Notes: generated by a model not told the origin, from the letters alone. A DNA stretch of 64,000 bases from Caballeronia ptereochthonis (GCF_001545075.1 NZ_FCOB02000031.1:1-64000), one strand, 5' to 3'; counted from the first letter of the stretch, positions 50,705-61,724 are shown. Translations and numbers: made by a program.

Positions 50705-50946
50705 GTCATGGACTCACGGGCCGCCGCGCGCCCGAGGAACGCATCGACGCAAGCAAACGAGCGACGGCATCGGTTCGTCATCACGATGCCGTGCGCGACC
50801 TTCGGTGATTTGCAGCCATGCTTCGCATTGCAAATGACTCGACGGAATCATTACACATGAGAAATTGATCGTTCGGATTTAGTAAGCGCGACCGTAAGAT
50901 CGGCTTCCCCAAAAACTCGTGGTTGACACGTAAACAAAGGAAGCGA

Positions 50947-52140
50947 ATGAAACGAGTCGCACTCGCCGGCACCGCCGGCATTCTGGTCGCCCTTCCGGGC
51001 ATCGTGCAGGCGCAGAGTTCGGTCACGCTGTACGGGCTCATCGATGCCGGCATCGCATACACGAACAATCAGCGCGGCGCGCACAACGTTCAGGCGACGA
51101 GCGGCAAGCTCAATGGCAGCCGTTGGGGCCTCAAAGGCGTCGAGGATCTGGGCGGCGGCTACAAGGCGCTCTTCACACTGGAAAACGGCTTTCGCGTCAA
51201 CGACGGCACGCTCGCCCAGGGCGGCCGTGAATTCGGCCGGCAGGCCTTCGCAGGAATCGCGAAGACCGGCGTGGGCACCCTCACGCTCGGCCGTCAGTAC
51301 GATCCCAACACCGATCTGCTCTCCGCTTATGCGGGCCCCGGCTTCTGGTCGCCGGCCACGCACATCGGCGACAACGACAACCTGAATCAGACCTTCCGCA
51401 TCAACAACGCCGTGAAGTTCCGCAGCGACACCATCGCGGGCTTCACCGTCGATGCGCTCTATGCGTTCAGCAATCAGGCGAGCAACGGCGCGGGACAAGG
51501 CTTCGGCAACAACCGCGCATGGGGCGTCGCGGCGAACTACGTCAACGGGCCGCTTTCCGTCGGCGGCGGCTATGTGCGGCTGGATCATCCGAATGTCGCG
51601 TCCAACACGGGCGGCGCCGTGGGCGGCGCATCGACCACGGCCGGCGACGACTACAGCGGCGCGTTCTTCTACGGCCTGAACGGCGGCGTCGAGCGTCAGC
51701 AGATCGCTGTGGCAGGCGCGAACTACGCGTTCGGCACGGTGGCGACGGTCGGCTTCGCGTGGAGTCACACGCAGCTCGACTATATCGACGGCTCTTCGCG
51801 CAAGTTCAACAACTACGACGTCAACGCGCGCTACAACGTCACGCCGGCGACGACGCTGGTCGGTGTCTACACCTTCACCGATGGCCGCGCCAACAGCCTG
51901 CCGGGCACGAATGGCGCAACGCTCAAGCCGCGCTGGCATCAGTTCACGCTCGGCGTCGATTACGCGCTGTCGAAGCGCACCGACCTCTATTTGTCGGCGG
52001 TGTACCAGCTCGCCTCGGGCGATGCGTCGACCCGCGTGGGCAGCGGCTATCAGAAGATCGCGGCGATTGCGGATGCGGGCACGCCTTCGTCGACGAACCG
52101 GCAGGTGGCGGCCTTCGGCGGGGTGCGCGTGCGCTTCTGA
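50947..52140 (+). CDS. general outer-membrane porin (gram-negative porin family)
   Basis: 397 residues. The signal peptide MKRVALAGTAGILVALPGIV, cleaved after QAQ, is followed by SSVTLYGLIDAGIAYTNNQR, the standard first strand of Burkholderia trimeric porins (Omp38/OpcP type). SRWGLKGVEDLGGGYKALF and the C-terminal FGGVRVRF (terminal Phe needed for BAM assembly) confirm the family. AAGGAAG lies before the ATG at 50947. It forms a 16-stranded diffusion channel. Regulation is not visible in the 242 bp upstream region. Confidence 0.92.
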   Translation: MKRVALAGTAGILVALPGIVQAQSSVTLYGLIDAGIAYTNNQRGAHNVQATSGKLNGSRWGLKGVEDLGGGYKALFTLENGFRVNDGTLAQGGREFGRQAFAGIAKTGVGTLTLGRQYDPNTDLLSAYAGPGFWSPATHIGDNDNLNQTFRINNAVKFRSDTIAGFTVDALYAFSNQASNGAGQGFGNNRAWGVAANYVNGPLSVGGGYVRLDHPNVASNTGGAVGGASTTAGDDYSGAFFYGLNGGVERQQIAVAGANYAFGTVATVGFAWSHTQLDYIDGSSRKFNNYDVNARYNVTPATTLVGVYTFTDGRANSLPGTNGATLKPRWHQFTLGVDYALSKRTDLYLSAVYQLASGDASTRVGSGYQKIAAIADAGTPSSTNRQVAAFGGVRVRF

Positions 52141-52402
52141 AGCAGACCGCCTCTCGAACCTCGCTTCGGCAAGTGCCGGGAATGACGATCGAAGCATCCA
52201 ATCGTTCGCGCGGAAGCGGGGCTCGCGTATCGTGTATTTTGTGCTGCGAGGAGGGAGAAGGAGCAGCGCTTGCGGACCCGACAGCAACGGAGCACCCGGT
52301 GCGAAACGCCTACGTCGAGGTCCGCCCTCAACTCAGCAAGGACAGATACGGCTTCGTCACGCCGGATGACGACGAACAATGGCTTCCCCGGGAAGCCTTG
52401 AC

Positions 52403-52498
52403 TGGCGGAAGGCAGCCGGAGTCGAACCGACCAGGGAGTGTCTGACACCCCCTACTGGGTTTGAAGCCCAGCCGCACCACCGGATACGGATGCCTTCC
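52403..52498 (-). tRNA. selC: tRNA-Sec (anticodon TCA)
   Basis: On the minus strand a 96 nt tRNA with encoded CCA. The acceptor stem is 8 bp long (GGAAGGCA with TGCCTTCC), the anticodon loop GGGCTTCAAACCC contains TCA, and the long variable arm GGGGGTGTCAGACACTCCC is characteristic of selenocysteine tRNA; the T arm is GGTCGGTTCGACTCC. The gene lies upstream of selB, selA and a respiratory formate dehydrogenase, which is the expected selenoprotein. Confidence 0.95.
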
Positions 52499-52549
52499 TT
52501 TCGCGCGCACGATCAAACATGCCGGCAAGGAAATTCGACCGGGCGTCCG

Positions 52550-52555
52550 ATTATA
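52550..52555 (-). promoter_or_regulatory. selC: -10 element of the tRNA-Sec gene
   Basis: A perfect TATAAT on the minus strand, 52 bases before the tRNA 5' end, in otherwise GC-rich DNA. A -35 element is not clear. Confidence 0.5.
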
Positions 52556-52593
52556 ACGGCGATAACGGCGTCGCATTCGGGGCACGCGTGATA

Positions 52594-53220
52594 TCAGCAG
52601 CCCTCGTCCCGCGAGCGCCGGCGAGGGTGCCGCCGCCGCATCAGCAGCCGGTAGGCGCAATACAGCACCGCCGCCGCCACCAGCAAATCGACGACCGTCG
52701 CACCGTGCGACTGCAACTCGAGCAGCGCCAGATGCAGTTGCCGCTGGAACAGCGCGCCGCCCAGCAGCCAGAACGCCGCCCACGCGACGATCCCCGCCGT
52801 GTCCCAGAAGAAGAACGCGAGCACCGCGATCTGCGTCGTGCCCATCAGCGGCGGCGTGACGAGCCCGAGCCCCGGCACGAACTTCGATACCGCGACGATC
52901 GGCGCGCCATGCCGCTCGAACAATTCGCCGGTCGTGCGCATGCCCGTATCGACCGCATACGACCTGCGCGAAAGCGCCGCGACGAGCCTGCGCCCGTAAA
53001 TTCGCCCCGCCGAGAACCAGACGCTGTCGCCGAGCAGCGCGCCGCACACTGCCGCGAACAACACATGCGCGAACGACAGCCGCCCGCTCGCCACCACCGA
53101 GCCCGCGAATACGAGCAGCGGCGCAGACGGCAGCGGCACGCCCAGGCGCGTGAGCAGGACGTTCGCGAACACGGCCGCGCCGCCCCATTGCACGATCGCC
53201 GACGGCGGAATCTGGATCAA
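52594..53220 (-). CDS. DedA family membrane protein
   Basis: 208 residues of the DedA/SNARE-associated family, with four or five membrane helices. Family motifs are FAGSVVASGRLSFAHVLF, the DSVWFSAGRIYGRR loop and the basic SKFVPGLGLVTPPLMG region; the C-terminus is an Arg-rich cytoplasmic tail. DedA proteins flip or recycle undecaprenyl phosphate or other lipids and support pH and membrane-potential balance. It lies between tRNA-Sec and a larger DedA fusion gene on the same strand. Confidence 0.87.
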   Translation of the reverse strand: MIQIPPSAIVQWGGAAVFANVLLTRLGVPLPSAPLLVFAGSVVASGRLSFAHVLFAAVCGALLGDSVWFSAGRIYGRRLVAALSRRSYAVDTGMRTTGELFERHGAPIVAVSKFVPGLGLVTPPLMGTTQIAVLAFFFWDTAGIVAWAAFWLLGGALFQRQLHLALLELQSHGATVVDLLVAAAVLYCAYRLLMRRRHPRRRSRDEGC

Positions 53221-53251
53221 GCGGCACCTCGCGATCGCTGGCTTCGATGGG

Positions 53252-55255
53252 TCATTCGGATCTCGATTCGACGAGCATCACCGGCACGCTTCCACATCCC
53301 GCACTGCGCGCAATTTCGATGCCCTGCCACGGCGAAGCCTTGCCGTGATCGAACGCCATCGGATCGACGCGCCGGTCCGGCCGCAGCACGTTGAAGGGCC
53401 ATGACGGACGCCGCAAACGCTCGTGCACGACCGAGCCGAGCCAGATCGGCGTGGGCGTCGCGCCCGGACGTTCACGCACTTCATAGTTCGTCGGCCAGAA
53501 GCGCAGCACGTCGCGCTCCTCGGGTCCGAGCGGCGAGCGCGCGAACACGAGCTTCGACGGCTCGCCGTTGTTCAGCCGCGGCAGCGCCGGCAGCGCGATC
53601 GCGGGCGCATTCGGCAAGACCACGGACATCACGCTCTTGAGCGTCACGTGCGACACCTCCGTCCAGCCGCGCGCGACGAGTTGCGCGCGAATCTGCTCGG
53701 GCGTCGCCGCCCATTGCACGGTGATCGGCTCGCGCCGGTCGCCTTCCATGCTCGATCGATAGCACGAAAACGTGCGCCACACGGAATCGGTCCACTCGAT
53801 CGGCGTGATGACGACGGTCGCGGGCGCCGCGCTGTGCGCCTCGGTGTCGTCGCTCAGTTGCAGCGCGACGCTCGCGCAGATCACGACGAGCACCGCGACC
53901 GGCATGAACGGCCGCGGCTTCGGCTTGCCCGGGTTGCGCCACACCGCCGTGAGCGCGATCAGGAAAACCCACGTGGCCGCGAGCGCCACGCTGCCGAGCG
54001 CATCGGAAATCGTGAAACGGCCGAAGTACAGCCCCGCCAGCGCGACCGCCGTGACGATGCCCGAGGTCGCCGTCGCGACGAACACGCCCGCCAGCAGGCC
54101 CACGCGCCGCAGCAGCAGGAACGCGAGAAAGCCGTAGATGACGACCGTCGCCGCGATGTGGCTGCTCGGGAAGCGATGCTCCGACGGCGCGAAGGAGACG
54201 AGGATCGGCTCGTGCGCGGTAAAGCGGATCGCGGCGACGAGCAACTGCGAGAACGCGATGGCCACGACCCAGTACGCAACCGTGCGCCAGCGCCGCTCGA
54301 AGCTCATCCACACGATGACCATCGCGCCGAGCGCGAGCAGGGTCTGCGTGCTGCCGAGCGTGGCGGCGGCGTCGAGGATCGAGTCGGTCCAGGTCGAGCG
54401 GAACGATTGCAGCAGCCGATAGGTCGATGCATCCACCTGCACGATCGATGCGCCGCGCTCGACGTTCGTGAGCACCGAGAAGAACGCGAGCGCCGAGACC
54501 AGCAGCAGCACCGAGATCACCACGATGAGCCCGGTCGCGGGATTGCCGGGATCGAGCGCGCGCGCGACGAGCCGCGCGGGCAGGCCGCGGCCCTTCTGCG
54601 CCCATCCGAGCAGCGCCTCGCGCGACGCGATGGTCCAGCGCATCGCGTGCGAGACGATCACACGCACCAGATTGAACATGAGCCAGGCGAGCGCCGTGAC
54701 GATGACGAGTATCACGACGAGGCGGATCGACACCGCGCCCGCGAGTTCGATCGACGCGCCGAACACGACGCCCGGCAGGATATGCGTGGGCGCCCAGAGC
54801 AGCGCGCTCAGGATGTTGACCGCCAGAAAGCGCGCGGGGGTCATGCCGGCGACGCCCGCGACCACCGGCACGACCGCGCGCATCGGGGCGACGAAGCGGG
54901 CAAGCACGACGCTTTTCGCGCCGTGCGCGTCGAAGTACTTCCTGCCGGCGGCGAGCGCGCCGGGATGCGTGCGAAACGGCCACATCTGGGAGATCGTGTC
55001 CGCGTAGCGCTGGCCGAACCAGAAGCTCGCGGCGTCGCCGGCGATGGCGCCCGCGATCGCGCAGACGAATACCCAGCCGAGATTCAGCGCGCCGGTGCCG
55101 ACGAGCGCGCCCGCGATGAACATCGCGGTGCTGCCCGGCACGAACGTACCGATGAACGCGACCGATTCGAGGAACGACGCGAGCAGCACGACCGCGAGCG
55201 CCCACTCCGGGTGGCCCGACAGGAGGTGCAGCAGCTTGAAGTAGGAATGCTCCAT
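53252..55255 (-). CDS. DedA-PAP2-LssY_C fusion membrane protein
   Basis: 667 residues combining three modules. Residues 1-200 are a DedA domain (ESVAFIGTFVPGSTAMFIAG and the ARFVAPMRAVVPVVAGVAGM loop). Residues 285-450 are a PAP2 phosphatase: PSSHIAATVV and YFGRFTISDALG give the catalytic Ser-His-type motifs. The rest is an LssY_C-like domain (ITPIEWTDSVWRTFSCYR onwards). Start ATG at 55255. The architecture suggests a lipid-phosphate phosphatase joined to a lipid transporter, probably recycling undecaprenyl or phosphatidic substrates. It sits directly before selB with only a 34 bp gap. Confidence 0.85.
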   Translation of the reverse strand: MEHSYFKLLHLLSGHPEWALAVVLLASFLESVAFIGTFVPGSTAMFIAGALVGTGALNLGWVFVCAIAGAIAGDAASFWFGQRYADTISQMWPFRTHPGALAAGRKYFDAHGAKSVVLARFVAPMRAVVPVVAGVAGMTPARFLAVNILSALLWAPTHILPGVVFGASIELAGAVSIRLVVILVIVTALAWLMFNLVRVIVSHAMRWTIASREALLGWAQKGRGLPARLVARALDPGNPATGLIVVISVLLLVSALAFFSVLTNVERGASIVQVDASTYRLLQSFRSTWTDSILDAAATLGSTQTLLALGAMVIVWMSFERRWRTVAYWVVAIAFSQLLVAAIRFTAHEPILVSFAPSEHRFPSSHIAATVVIYGFLAFLLLRRVGLLAGVFVATATSGIVTAVALAGLYFGRFTISDALGSVALAATWVFLIALTAVWRNPGKPKPRPFMPVAVLVVICASVALQLSDDTEAHSAAPATVVITPIEWTDSVWRTFSCYRSSMEGDRREPITVQWAATPEQIRAQLVARGWTEVSHVTLKSVMSVVLPNAPAIALPALPRLNNGEPSKLVFARSPLGPEERDVLRFWPTNYEVRERPGATPTPIWLGSVVHERLRRPSWPFNVLRPDRRVDPMAFDHGKASPWQGIEIARSAGCGSVPVMLVESRSE

Positions 55256-55289
55256 CGTGATCGACAGACGAAAGCGCGGCGCGCGATCG

Positions 55290-57209
55290 TCAGACGGACT
55301 CGTGCCAGCGGCTGTCGGTTCGCAACAGATGAAGGTCGCGGTGGAATCGAGTGTACCCAACCCTGTCGAAGAACTCCAAAATCTGTATCGCGCGCTTGCG
55401 GCCGAGCGCGCTCGCATCGCGGAAGGCGGCAGCGCCGATCGCGCCGCCCTGCGCTTGCGCCTGCTCCGCCGCGAGCCGCGCCAGCGCGCCGATCGACGCG
55501 CGGCAATAGAAGAGATCACGCACCACCTGATACACGTCGCCGCGCCGCGCGAGCTTCTTCAGCAGCCTGCGCATGTCGTCTTCCGCAATGCCGTGCGTGC
55601 CGGCCAGATCCCGCACCCACGGAGGATCGAAGCGGGCGCCTTCGAGCGATGCGAGCACCGCGCGCGCGAGCGCTTCCTCCTTTTCGTCGAGCGTCACCGC
55701 GTGCGACGGCAGATGCAGCCAGGGGCCGCTCTTCGAGAGCCTGCCGCTCACGACCGCGTCATCGACGAGCGCGCGCCACAGCGCATCCGGCGCGAGCGGC
55801 GCGGCCATGCGGCGCAGACGCGCGGCGTCGGGGCCCTGCTCGTCCGGAAAGCGCTCGTGGAAGGCGGCGAGCACATCGAGCAGGCGCCCGCTCAGGGCGC
55901 GCCAGTGCGATGCGGCGACGAGCAATGCATCGTCCTGCAAGGGAACGATGTGCGCATCGTCCGGCAATGCAATCGATGCCGCCGGTATGCCGCACAGATG
56001 CTCGATGAGCGAGCGCGGCAGGCCGTAAGGCGCCTGATCGAACAGCGCATCGACACGTCCGGTGTCGAGCAGCGCGGCAAGCGCATCGAGCCAGGCGCGG
56101 CGCTGCGGCGTGCGGCGCTTTCTCGCGGGCGCGAACGGATCGAGCACGCGGCCGCCGCCAACGGTCCGGTTCGCCTGCGCGTTGCGCACGATGAAACGAT
56201 CGCCGGGCAGCGCGCCAACGGGTGCATCGAAGACGAGCTGCACGCGCGCGGTTTGCCCCGCGGCGAGCGTGTCGGCTTCGAGGAGCGCGGCGTGCGCCAC
56301 GCGATGTGTCGTGCCGAGATGCACGTGCAGCGGCGCCCAGTGCGAGAGCGTGAGCGGCGCATCCGGCAGCAATGTCAACTCGACGTCGAGACGGGCGGAC
56401 GCGCGCGCGAGCCGCGCATCGACGATCCAGTCGCCGCGCGACAGCGCGTCCTTGTCGACGCCCGCGAGATTCAGCGCGCAGCGCTCGCCCGCGCGGCCCG
56501 TGTGCACCGCGCGATTCTGCGCGTGGATGCTGCGCAGGCGCACGGGCTCGCCGCATGGATCGCGCGGGGCGAGCACGAGCATGTCCCCGACGTTCGCGCG
56601 CCCCGCGAACACCGTGCCCGTCGCGATCGTGCCCTGGCCGGACAGCGTGAAGACGCGATCGACGGCGAGGCGGAAGAAGCCGTCGTCGCGGCGCGTGCGC
56701 CAGTGCGCGGCGGCATCGTGCAGATGCGCGTCGAGCGCGGCGACGCCCGCGTCGCTTTCCCTGGTGGCGTCGGTGTCGAACAGGGGCGCGCCGCGCAACG
56801 GACTCTCGGCGAGCAGCGCTTCGATTTCCGCGTGCACCTCGCGCACGCGCGACGCTTCCACGCGATCGCACTTGGTCACCGCGACCGCGCCCTGCGTCAC
56901 GCCGAGCAGTTCGAGTATCGCGAGATGCTCGCGCGTCTGCGGCATGACGCCATCGTCGACGGCGATCACGAGGAGCGCGAAATCGATGCCGCACGCGCCC
57001 GCCGCCATCGTGTGCACGAGCTTTTCGTGGCCCGGAACGTCGATGAAGCCGAGCACGCCGCCATCCGCGAGCGGCACGTACGCGTAGCCCAGCTCGATCG
57101 AGATGCCGCGCGCCTTCTCTTCCTTCAGGCGATCGGTGTCGACGCCCGAGAGCGCGCGCACGAGCGTGGTCTTGCCGTGGTCGATGTGTCCCGCCGTGCC
57201 GACGATCAT
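55290..57209 (-). CDS. selB: selenocysteine-specific translation elongation factor SelB
   Basis: 639 residues. The GTPase domain has G1 [19 protein letters not shown] and VTKCDRV; domains 2-3 follow, and the C-terminal winged-helix repeats (for example [20 protein letters not shown]) bind the SECIS hairpin. The ATG at 57209 overlaps the selA stop by four bases. SelB delivers Sec-tRNA-Sec to the ribosome at UGA codons next to a SECIS element. Its own client is likely the formate dehydrogenase alpha subunit at the right edge. Confidence 0.95.
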   Translation of the reverse strand: MIVGTAGHIDHGKTTLVRALSGVDTDRLKEEKARGISIELGYAYVPLADGGVLGFIDVPGHEKLVHTMAAGACGIDFALLVIAVDDGVMPQTREHLAILELLGVTQGAVAVTKCDRVEASRVREVHAEIEALLAESPLRGAPLFDTDATRESDAGVAALDAHLHDAAAHWRTRRDDGFFRLAVDRVFTLSGQGTIATGTVFAGRANVGDMLVLAPRDPCGEPVRLRSIHAQNRAVHTGRAGERCALNLAGVDKDALSRGDWIVDARLARASARLDVELTLLPDAPLTLSHWAPLHVHLGTTHRVAHAALLEADTLAAGQTARVQLVFDAPVGALPGDRFIVRNAQANRTVGGGRVLDPFAPARKRRTPQRRAWLDALAALLDTGRVDALFDQAPYGLPRSLIEHLCGIPAASIALPDDAHIVPLQDDALLVAASHWRALSGRLLDVLAAFHERFPDEQGPDAARLRRMAAPLAPDALWRALVDDAVVSGRLSKSGPWLHLPSHAVTLDEKEEALARAVLASLEGARFDPPWVRDLAGTHGIAEDDMRRLLKKLARRGDVYQVVRDLFYCRASIGALARLAAEQAQAQGGAIGAAAFRDASALGRKRAIQILEFFDRVGYTRFHRDLHLLRTDSRWHESV

Positions 57210-58651
57210 GCGCCTTCGCTCCGCGCGTCCAGTTGCGCGATGAACGCGGCCTCGTCCGCTTCCTCGAGACAGCGCAGATCGAGCCGCAGTGCACCGTCCG
57301 CGATGCGCCCGATCACCGGCCGCGGCAACTCGCGCAGCCGCTTCTCGATGTGGTTCAGCTGGCCACCCGGACGCTTGCCGCTCGCGAGGCGCACCGCGAG
57401 GCCGTAGCTCGGCAAGACGTCGACGGGCAACGCGCCGCTGCCGATCTGGCTGAACATCGGCTCGGCGCTCACGGCGAATTCGTCGCCGGCCCAACGCTGC
57501 AGCGCGGGCTGGATACGTTCGGCGGCGATGCGCATCGCATCGGCGGGGCGCGTGAGCAGGCGCAGCGTCGTCAGGCGCTCGGCCAGCGTCTCGGGCGCGC
57601 GATAAAGACGCAGCACCGCTTCGAGCGCCGCGAGCGTCAGCTTGCCGACGCGCAGCGCGCGCTTCAGCGGATGCTTCTTGATCTTCGCGATGAGATCCTT
57701 GCGGCCGACGATCAGTCCCGCCTGCGGCCCGCCCAGCAGCTTGTCGCCGCTGAAGGTGACGAGGTCCGCGCCCGCCGCGACGGTCTCGCGCACGGTCGCT
57801 TCGCGCGGCAAGCCCCATTGCGCGAGATCGACGAGCGTGCCGCTGCCCAGATCCATCGCCAGGGGCAGGCCGCGCGCCTTCGCGAGCGGCGCGAGCTCGG
57901 CGAGCGTCACTTCCTTGGTAAATCCGGTCACCGCGTAGTTGCTGCAATGGACCTTCATCAGCAGCGCGGTTTTCGGGCCGATCGCTTCGTCGTAGTCTTT
58001 CAGATGCGTGCGGTTGGTCGTGCCGACTTCGTGCAGCTTCGCGCCCGCGCGGCTCATGATGTCCGGAATGCGAAACGCGCCGCCGATCTCCACGAGCTCG
58101 CCGCGCGACACGATCACTTCCTTGCGCGACGCGAGCGCCGAGAGCGTGAGCAGCACCGCCGCCGCGTTGTTGTTCACGACGGTCGCGGCTTCGGCGCCCG
58201 TCAGTTCGCAGATCAGCCCGTTGATGAGATCGTCGCGGTCGCCGCGCGCGCCCGTGGCGAGATCGAATTCGAGATTCGCGGGGCGCGTGAGGATCTCCGC
58301 CACCGCCTTCACCGCCTCGTCCGGCAGGAGCGCGCGGCCGAGGTTCGTGTGCAGCACCGTGCCGGTGAGATTGAAGACGCTGCGCACATTGCCTCGCGCG
58401 CGCTTCGCGAGACCTGCGCCGACGGTTTGCGCGAGCGCCGCGTCGCCCAGCGCATCCACGGAAGCGCGGCCTGCCTGCACGTCGCCGCGCCACGCATCGA
58501 GCGCCGCACGCAACGCGGCAAGCGTCTGCGTGCGCCCGTATGCGGCGATGACCGGCTCGAATTCCTGCGACGCCAGCACGCGCTCGACCGACGGCACGCG
58601 GGTCATCAATGCGCGCAGTTCGCCGCCATCGTTTCCCTTGACGTCGCTCAT
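57206..58651 (-). CDS. selA: L-seryl-tRNA(Sec) selenium transferase SelA
   Basis: 481 residues, a fold-type I PLP enzyme. The PLP lysine is in [20 protein letters not shown], and [18 protein letters not shown] and [19 protein letters not shown] are typical of SelA. It converts Ser-tRNA-Sec to Sec-tRNA-Sec with selenophosphate. I start at 58651 ([12 protein letters not shown]), 7 bp after the fdhE stop. No selD is visible in the window. Confidence 0.95.
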   Translation of the reverse strand: MSDVKGNDGGELRALMTRVPSVERVLASQEFEPVIAAYGRTQTLAALRAALDAWRGDVQAGRASVDALGDAALAQTVGAGLAKRARGNVRSVFNLTGTVLHTNLGRALLPDEAVKAVAEILTRPANLEFDLATGARGDRDDLINGLICELTGAEAATVVNNNAAAVLLTLSALASRKEVIVSRGELVEIGGAFRIPDIMSRAGAKLHEVGTTNRTHLKDYDEAIGPKTALLMKVHCSNYAVTGFTKEVTLAELAPLAKARGLPLAMDLGSGTLVDLAQWGLPREATVRETVAAGADLVTFSGDKLLGGPQAGLIVGRKDLIAKIKKHPLKRALRVGKLTLAALEAVLRLYRAPETLAERLTTLRLLTRPADAMRIAAERIQPALQRWAGDEFAVSAEPMFSQIGSGALPVDVLPSYGLAVRLASGKRPGGQLNHIEKRLRELPRPVIGRIADGALRLDLRCLEEADEAAFIAQLDARSEGA

Positions 58652-58658
58652 GCGTCGC

Positions 58659-59666
58659 TCATCGCTCGTCTTTCGGCTGTTCCGGCCACAGCCACGGATG
58701 GGGCGCCGCGCGCCGATAGCCCGCATCGCCCATCAGCAGATCGAGCGTGAGGCTCGCGAGATCGTCCGCGTAGGGCTCGAAGTCGAAGGCCTTGTCCTGA
58801 TAGCCGATCTTGCGATACGTGCCGCATTCGTCGCACGACTCGGCCTTGAGCGGCGCCTTGCGCGCGAGTTCCGTCTTGTCTTCGTCGCGGGCGTCGACCG
58901 CGCTCATCGCGTGATAGGCGATGCCCTTGGTCGAATCGCAGTTCGAGCATTTCGCGCGCACGACGTGCAGTTCGGTCGCGCACAGCCCGCATTGCACATA
59001 GCGATAGCCTTCGTACGCGCCGCCCACGCGCACGATGCTCGCCACCGGCACGGAGCCGCACACCGGACAAACGCCGGGCGTGTCGAGATACGGCACGTCT
59101 TTCATGTCGATGCGGCTCGCGAGATCGGTCCACACGACCTGCAGCGCGGCCATGATGAAGGGCGCGGCGGCGGGATCGATTTCGGCGAAGCGCAGTGAGA
59201 GGATCGCGTCGGCTTGCGCATCGAGCGCGGCCGCATCCGTCGTGCGCAGGCGGACGACGAGTTGCACGAGCGCCGGCGTCAGCGCGCCCGCGGCGTCGAT
59301 ATCGTCGAGCAGCATGAACAGGACGTCGCGCCAGGCGGGATCGCGGGCATCCGTGAGCGCGGGGACGATCGGCATCGAATGGCGTTGATTCAATTCGATC
59401 GATTCGCGCGAAGGCATCGGCGCGTGGAAGTTCGTGAGCACGCGCTGCTGGGCATCGGCGAGCGCGGCCATCAGGTGCAGATAGCCGGAGATGGGATTGC
59501 TCGCGTCGGCAAGCTGCAGGAGACGCGCGGCGCGCGCGGCGAAGACGGTGGCGCGCTCGGGCATGCGCAGGCGCGGAATGGCCGATTGATCGAGCGATTC
59601 GATTTGCGCGGCTTCGACGATGCGTTGGACCACGGGTGGTTCCTCGCGGAGGGGGCGGTCGATCAA
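58659..59666 (-). CDS. fdhE: formate dehydrogenase accessory protein FdhE
   Basis: 335 residues. The C-terminal rubredoxin-like part has four Cys pairs: CPVCGS, CGLC, CSNC and CDEC, the signature of FdhE, which is needed to mature or test the respiratory formate dehydrogenase before Tat export. The N-terminal domain is helical. The gene forms a cluster with selA and selB (same strand, small gaps) and follows the formate dehydrogenase subunit genes after the mazEF remnant. Confidence 0.93.
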   Translation of the reverse strand: MIDRPLREEPPVVQRIVEAAQIESLDQSAIPRLRMPERATVFAARAARLLQLADASNPISGYLHLMAALADAQQRVLTNFHAPMPSRESIELNQRHSMPIVPALTDARDPAWRDVLFMLLDDIDAAGALTPALVQLVVRLRTTDAAALDAQADAILSLRFAEIDPAAAPFIMAALQVVWTDLASRIDMKDVPYLDTPGVCPVCGSVPVASIVRVGGAYEGYRYVQCGLCATELHVVRAKCSNCDSTKGIAYHAMSAVDARDEDKTELARKAPLKAESCDECGTYRKIGYQDKAFDFEPYADDLASLTLDLLMGDAGYRRAAPHPWLWPEQPKDER

Positions 59667-59689
59667 GCATATCAGCTTATATGCGCGGG

Positions 59690-59957
59690 ATCAGAGTGGT
59701 CCGAAACTTCTCCGCATCTTCTGATATGGGGCAACAGCGCGGCCGTCCGCCCGCCAGCGGCTCTGCTCGATCAGGTTCATCTCACGCTGGGTGACAAGCT
59801 GATCGTGGATATCCGTCCGGAAGGAATCATGCTCGCTCCGGCACGCCCCAAATATTCGCTGGAAGAACGCGTCGCGCAATGCGACCTGAAGGCGTCCGTT
59901 CCAGAGGATCTGGCCGACTGGAACGGCACCAGGCCGGTGGGACGCGAAGCATGGTAA
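59690..59957 (+). pseudogene. mazE: MazE/AbrB-type antitoxin remnant without a start codon
   Basis: The frame reads LLIWGNSAAVRPPAALLDQV, LTLGDKLIVDIRPEGIMLAP and ends NGTRPVGREAW, which match a MazE-type antitoxin almost to its end. Before LLIWGNS no ATG, GTG or TTG lies in the frame within a plausible distance, and the expected N-terminal residues are in another frame, so the 5' end is damaged. Its stop overlaps the mazF ATG, the normal arrangement. Confidence 0.7.
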
Positions 59958-60123
59958 GGCGTGTCAAATTCGAACGGGGCGACATCGTGCGTGTAAGTTT
60001 GAATCCGGCAATGAGGCACGACAAACGGGGTGACTTCCCCCCGCGCGGCGCCCGCAAGATCGAACGCGCCCCGTCGAGGTGATCAACGACGCCCTCGCGC
60101 GCCTTCAGACCATTCTCGACTGA
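59951..60123 (+). pseudogene. mazF: MazF-type toxin remnant with internal deletion
   Basis: The N-terminus MVRRVKFERGDIVRVSLNPA is that of a MazF/PemK endoribonuclease. After about 30 codons the sequence jumps to the natural C-terminal VEVINDALARLQTILD in another frame, ending at 60123. The catalytic core is missing (about 57 codons remain of some 110). The toxin is dead. Confidence 0.75.
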
Positions 60124-60132
60124 CCTTCACGC

Positions 60133-60783
60133 CTACTTCCCGATAATCTCTCTGAACCACCTGGGATGATGCTTCCTCGCCCATCCATAAGTGACGGTGC
60201 CGCGCGTCATCGCGCCGATCGACCCCTTGACCCACAGCGCCGCGTAAATATGCACGATGATCGACACGATCAGCACGAACGCCGTCGCCGCATGCACGAC
60301 TGACGCGATGCGGATCACCGTGATCGGGAAGTAGAACGCGAAATACGCGCGCCAGATCACGATCCCGCTCAGCAGCAGCAACACGAGACTCGCCACCATC
60401 ACGAAGAACAGGATCTTCTGTCCCGCGTTGTACTTGCCGATCTCCGGCAGCCGGTCTTCGCGATTGGCGAGCACGTCGTTCATCTGTTTCATCCACTGGA
60501 CGTCGTTCTTGTCCAGATAGTTGTGATGCCAGAAGCGCAATGCGAGGATCAGGAACGAGACGAACATGACGCAGCCGACGAACGGATGCAGGATGCGCGT
60601 CCACTGCCCGCCGCCGAACACCGCGTAAAGCCATGACATCGACGGATGGAACATCGCGAGCCCGGAAAGCGCGAGCAGGACGAACGTGATCGCGGTGATC
60701 CAGTGGTTCGTGCGCTCGTTCGGCGTGTAGCGCAGGATCAGGCGATTGCCCTTGACATCACGCAGTTCGCTATCGTGTTTCAT
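60133..60783 (-). CDS. fdnI: formate dehydrogenase gamma subunit, cytochrome b556
   Basis: 216 residues with four membrane helices. The first contains [20 protein letters not shown] and others contain [18 protein letters not shown] and [20 protein letters not shown]; the His residues are haem b ligands. It takes electrons from the beta subunit to reduce ubiquinone at the inner membrane. It overlaps the beta-subunit gene by 14 bp. Confidence 0.93.
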   Translation of the reverse strand: MKHDSELRDVKGNRLILRYTPNERTNHWITAITFVLLALSGLAMFHPSMSWLYAVFGGGQWTRILHPFVGCVMFVSFLILALRFWHHNYLDKNDVQWMKQMNDVLANREDRLPEIGKYNAGQKILFFVMVASLVLLLLSGIVIWRAYFAFYFPITVIRIASVVHAATAFVLIVSIIVHIYAALWVKGSIGAMTRGTVTYGWARKHHPRWFREIIGK

Positions 60784-61714
60784 CTGAATGCTCCTGTCCG
60801 CCTTCGCGCCGGCGCCGCACTTCCTCGGCTTCGCGCTGCGCGTCGAGTTCTTCTTCCTCGCTCACTTCGTTCGGTCCCACACGCGTGTAATGGAAGAAGC
60901 CCGCGAGCGCCGCGAGCCCGATGCCGATCATCGCGAGCGGCTTCGTCACGCCCTTCCAGACCGACACGAGCGGGCTGATGTGCGGGTCCTTCGCGAGACC
61001 GTGATATAGCTCAGGCTGGTCCGCGTGATGCAGCACGTACATCACGTGCGTGCCGCCCACGCCGGCCGGATCGTACAAACCGGCGTTGGCGAAACCGCGC
61101 TCCTTCAGATCCTCGACGCGCTCGGCCGCCTGCGCCTGCATGTCCACCTTGGTGCCGAACATGATCGCGCCGGTCGGGCACGTCTTCACGCACGCGGGCT
61201 CCTGCCCGACCGCGACGCGATCCGAACAGAGCGTGCACTTATAGACGCGATGATCCTCCTTCGACAGACGCGGAATATTGAACGGGCAACCGGTGATGCA
61301 GTAACCGCAGCCGATGCAGTTCTCCTCGTGAAAATCCACGATGCCGTTCGTGTACTGCACGATCGCGCCCGGCGAGGGACACGCCTTGAGACAACCCGGG
61401 TCCTCGCAATGCATGCAGCCGTCCTTGCGGATCAGCCATTCGAGATCGCCCTTCGGATTCTCGTATTCGGTGAAGCGCATCACCGTCCACGAGTGCTCCG
61501 TGAGGTCGCGCGGGTTGTCGTAGATGCCGGTCGTGTAGCCGATGTCGTCGCGCAGGTCGTTCCACTCCATGCACGCCGTCTGGCACGCCTTGCAGCCGAT
61601 GCACTTCGACACGTCGATCAGTTTCGCCACCGTGCCCGTCGACGGATCGCGCACCTGCGGGGCCGGCGTGGTGGTGGCCGAGAGCCGCTTGATATCCAGC
61701 GATTGCAGTGCCAT
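60770..61714 (-). CDS. fdxH: formate dehydrogenase beta subunit, iron-sulfur protein
   Basis: 314 residues with four [4Fe-4S] sites: [42 protein letters not shown] and [22 protein letters not shown]-terminal membrane anchor ([20 protein letters not shown]) ties it to the periplasmic side. It relays electrons from the alpha subunit to cytochrome b556. It lies between the alpha and gamma genes, as in fdnGHI/fdoGHI. Confidence 0.95.
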   Translation of the reverse strand: MALQSLDIKRLSATTTPAPQVRDPSTGTVAKLIDVSKCIGCKACQTACMEWNDLRDDIGYTTGIYDNPRDLTEHSWTVMRFTEYENPKGDLEWLIRKDGCMHCEDPGCLKACPSPGAIVQYTNGIVDFHEENCIGCGYCITGCPFNIPRLSKEDHRVYKCTLCSDRVAVGQEPACVKTCPTGAIMFGTKVDMQAQAAERVEDLKERGFANAGLYDPAGVGGTHVMYVLHHADQPELYHGLAKDPHISPLVSVWKGVTKPLAMIGIGLAALAGFFHYTRVGPNEVSEEEELDAQREAEEVRRRREGGQEHSDETR

Positions 61715-61724
61715 CTCGTTCTCC

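Noticed and set aside
53423-57407. Very long plus-strand open frames (861 and 716 codons) opposite the DedA-PAP2, selB and selA genes
   Set aside because: They are antisense shadows in GC-rich DNA: Arg/Ala/His-rich, without domains, while the minus-strand frames encode clear protein families.
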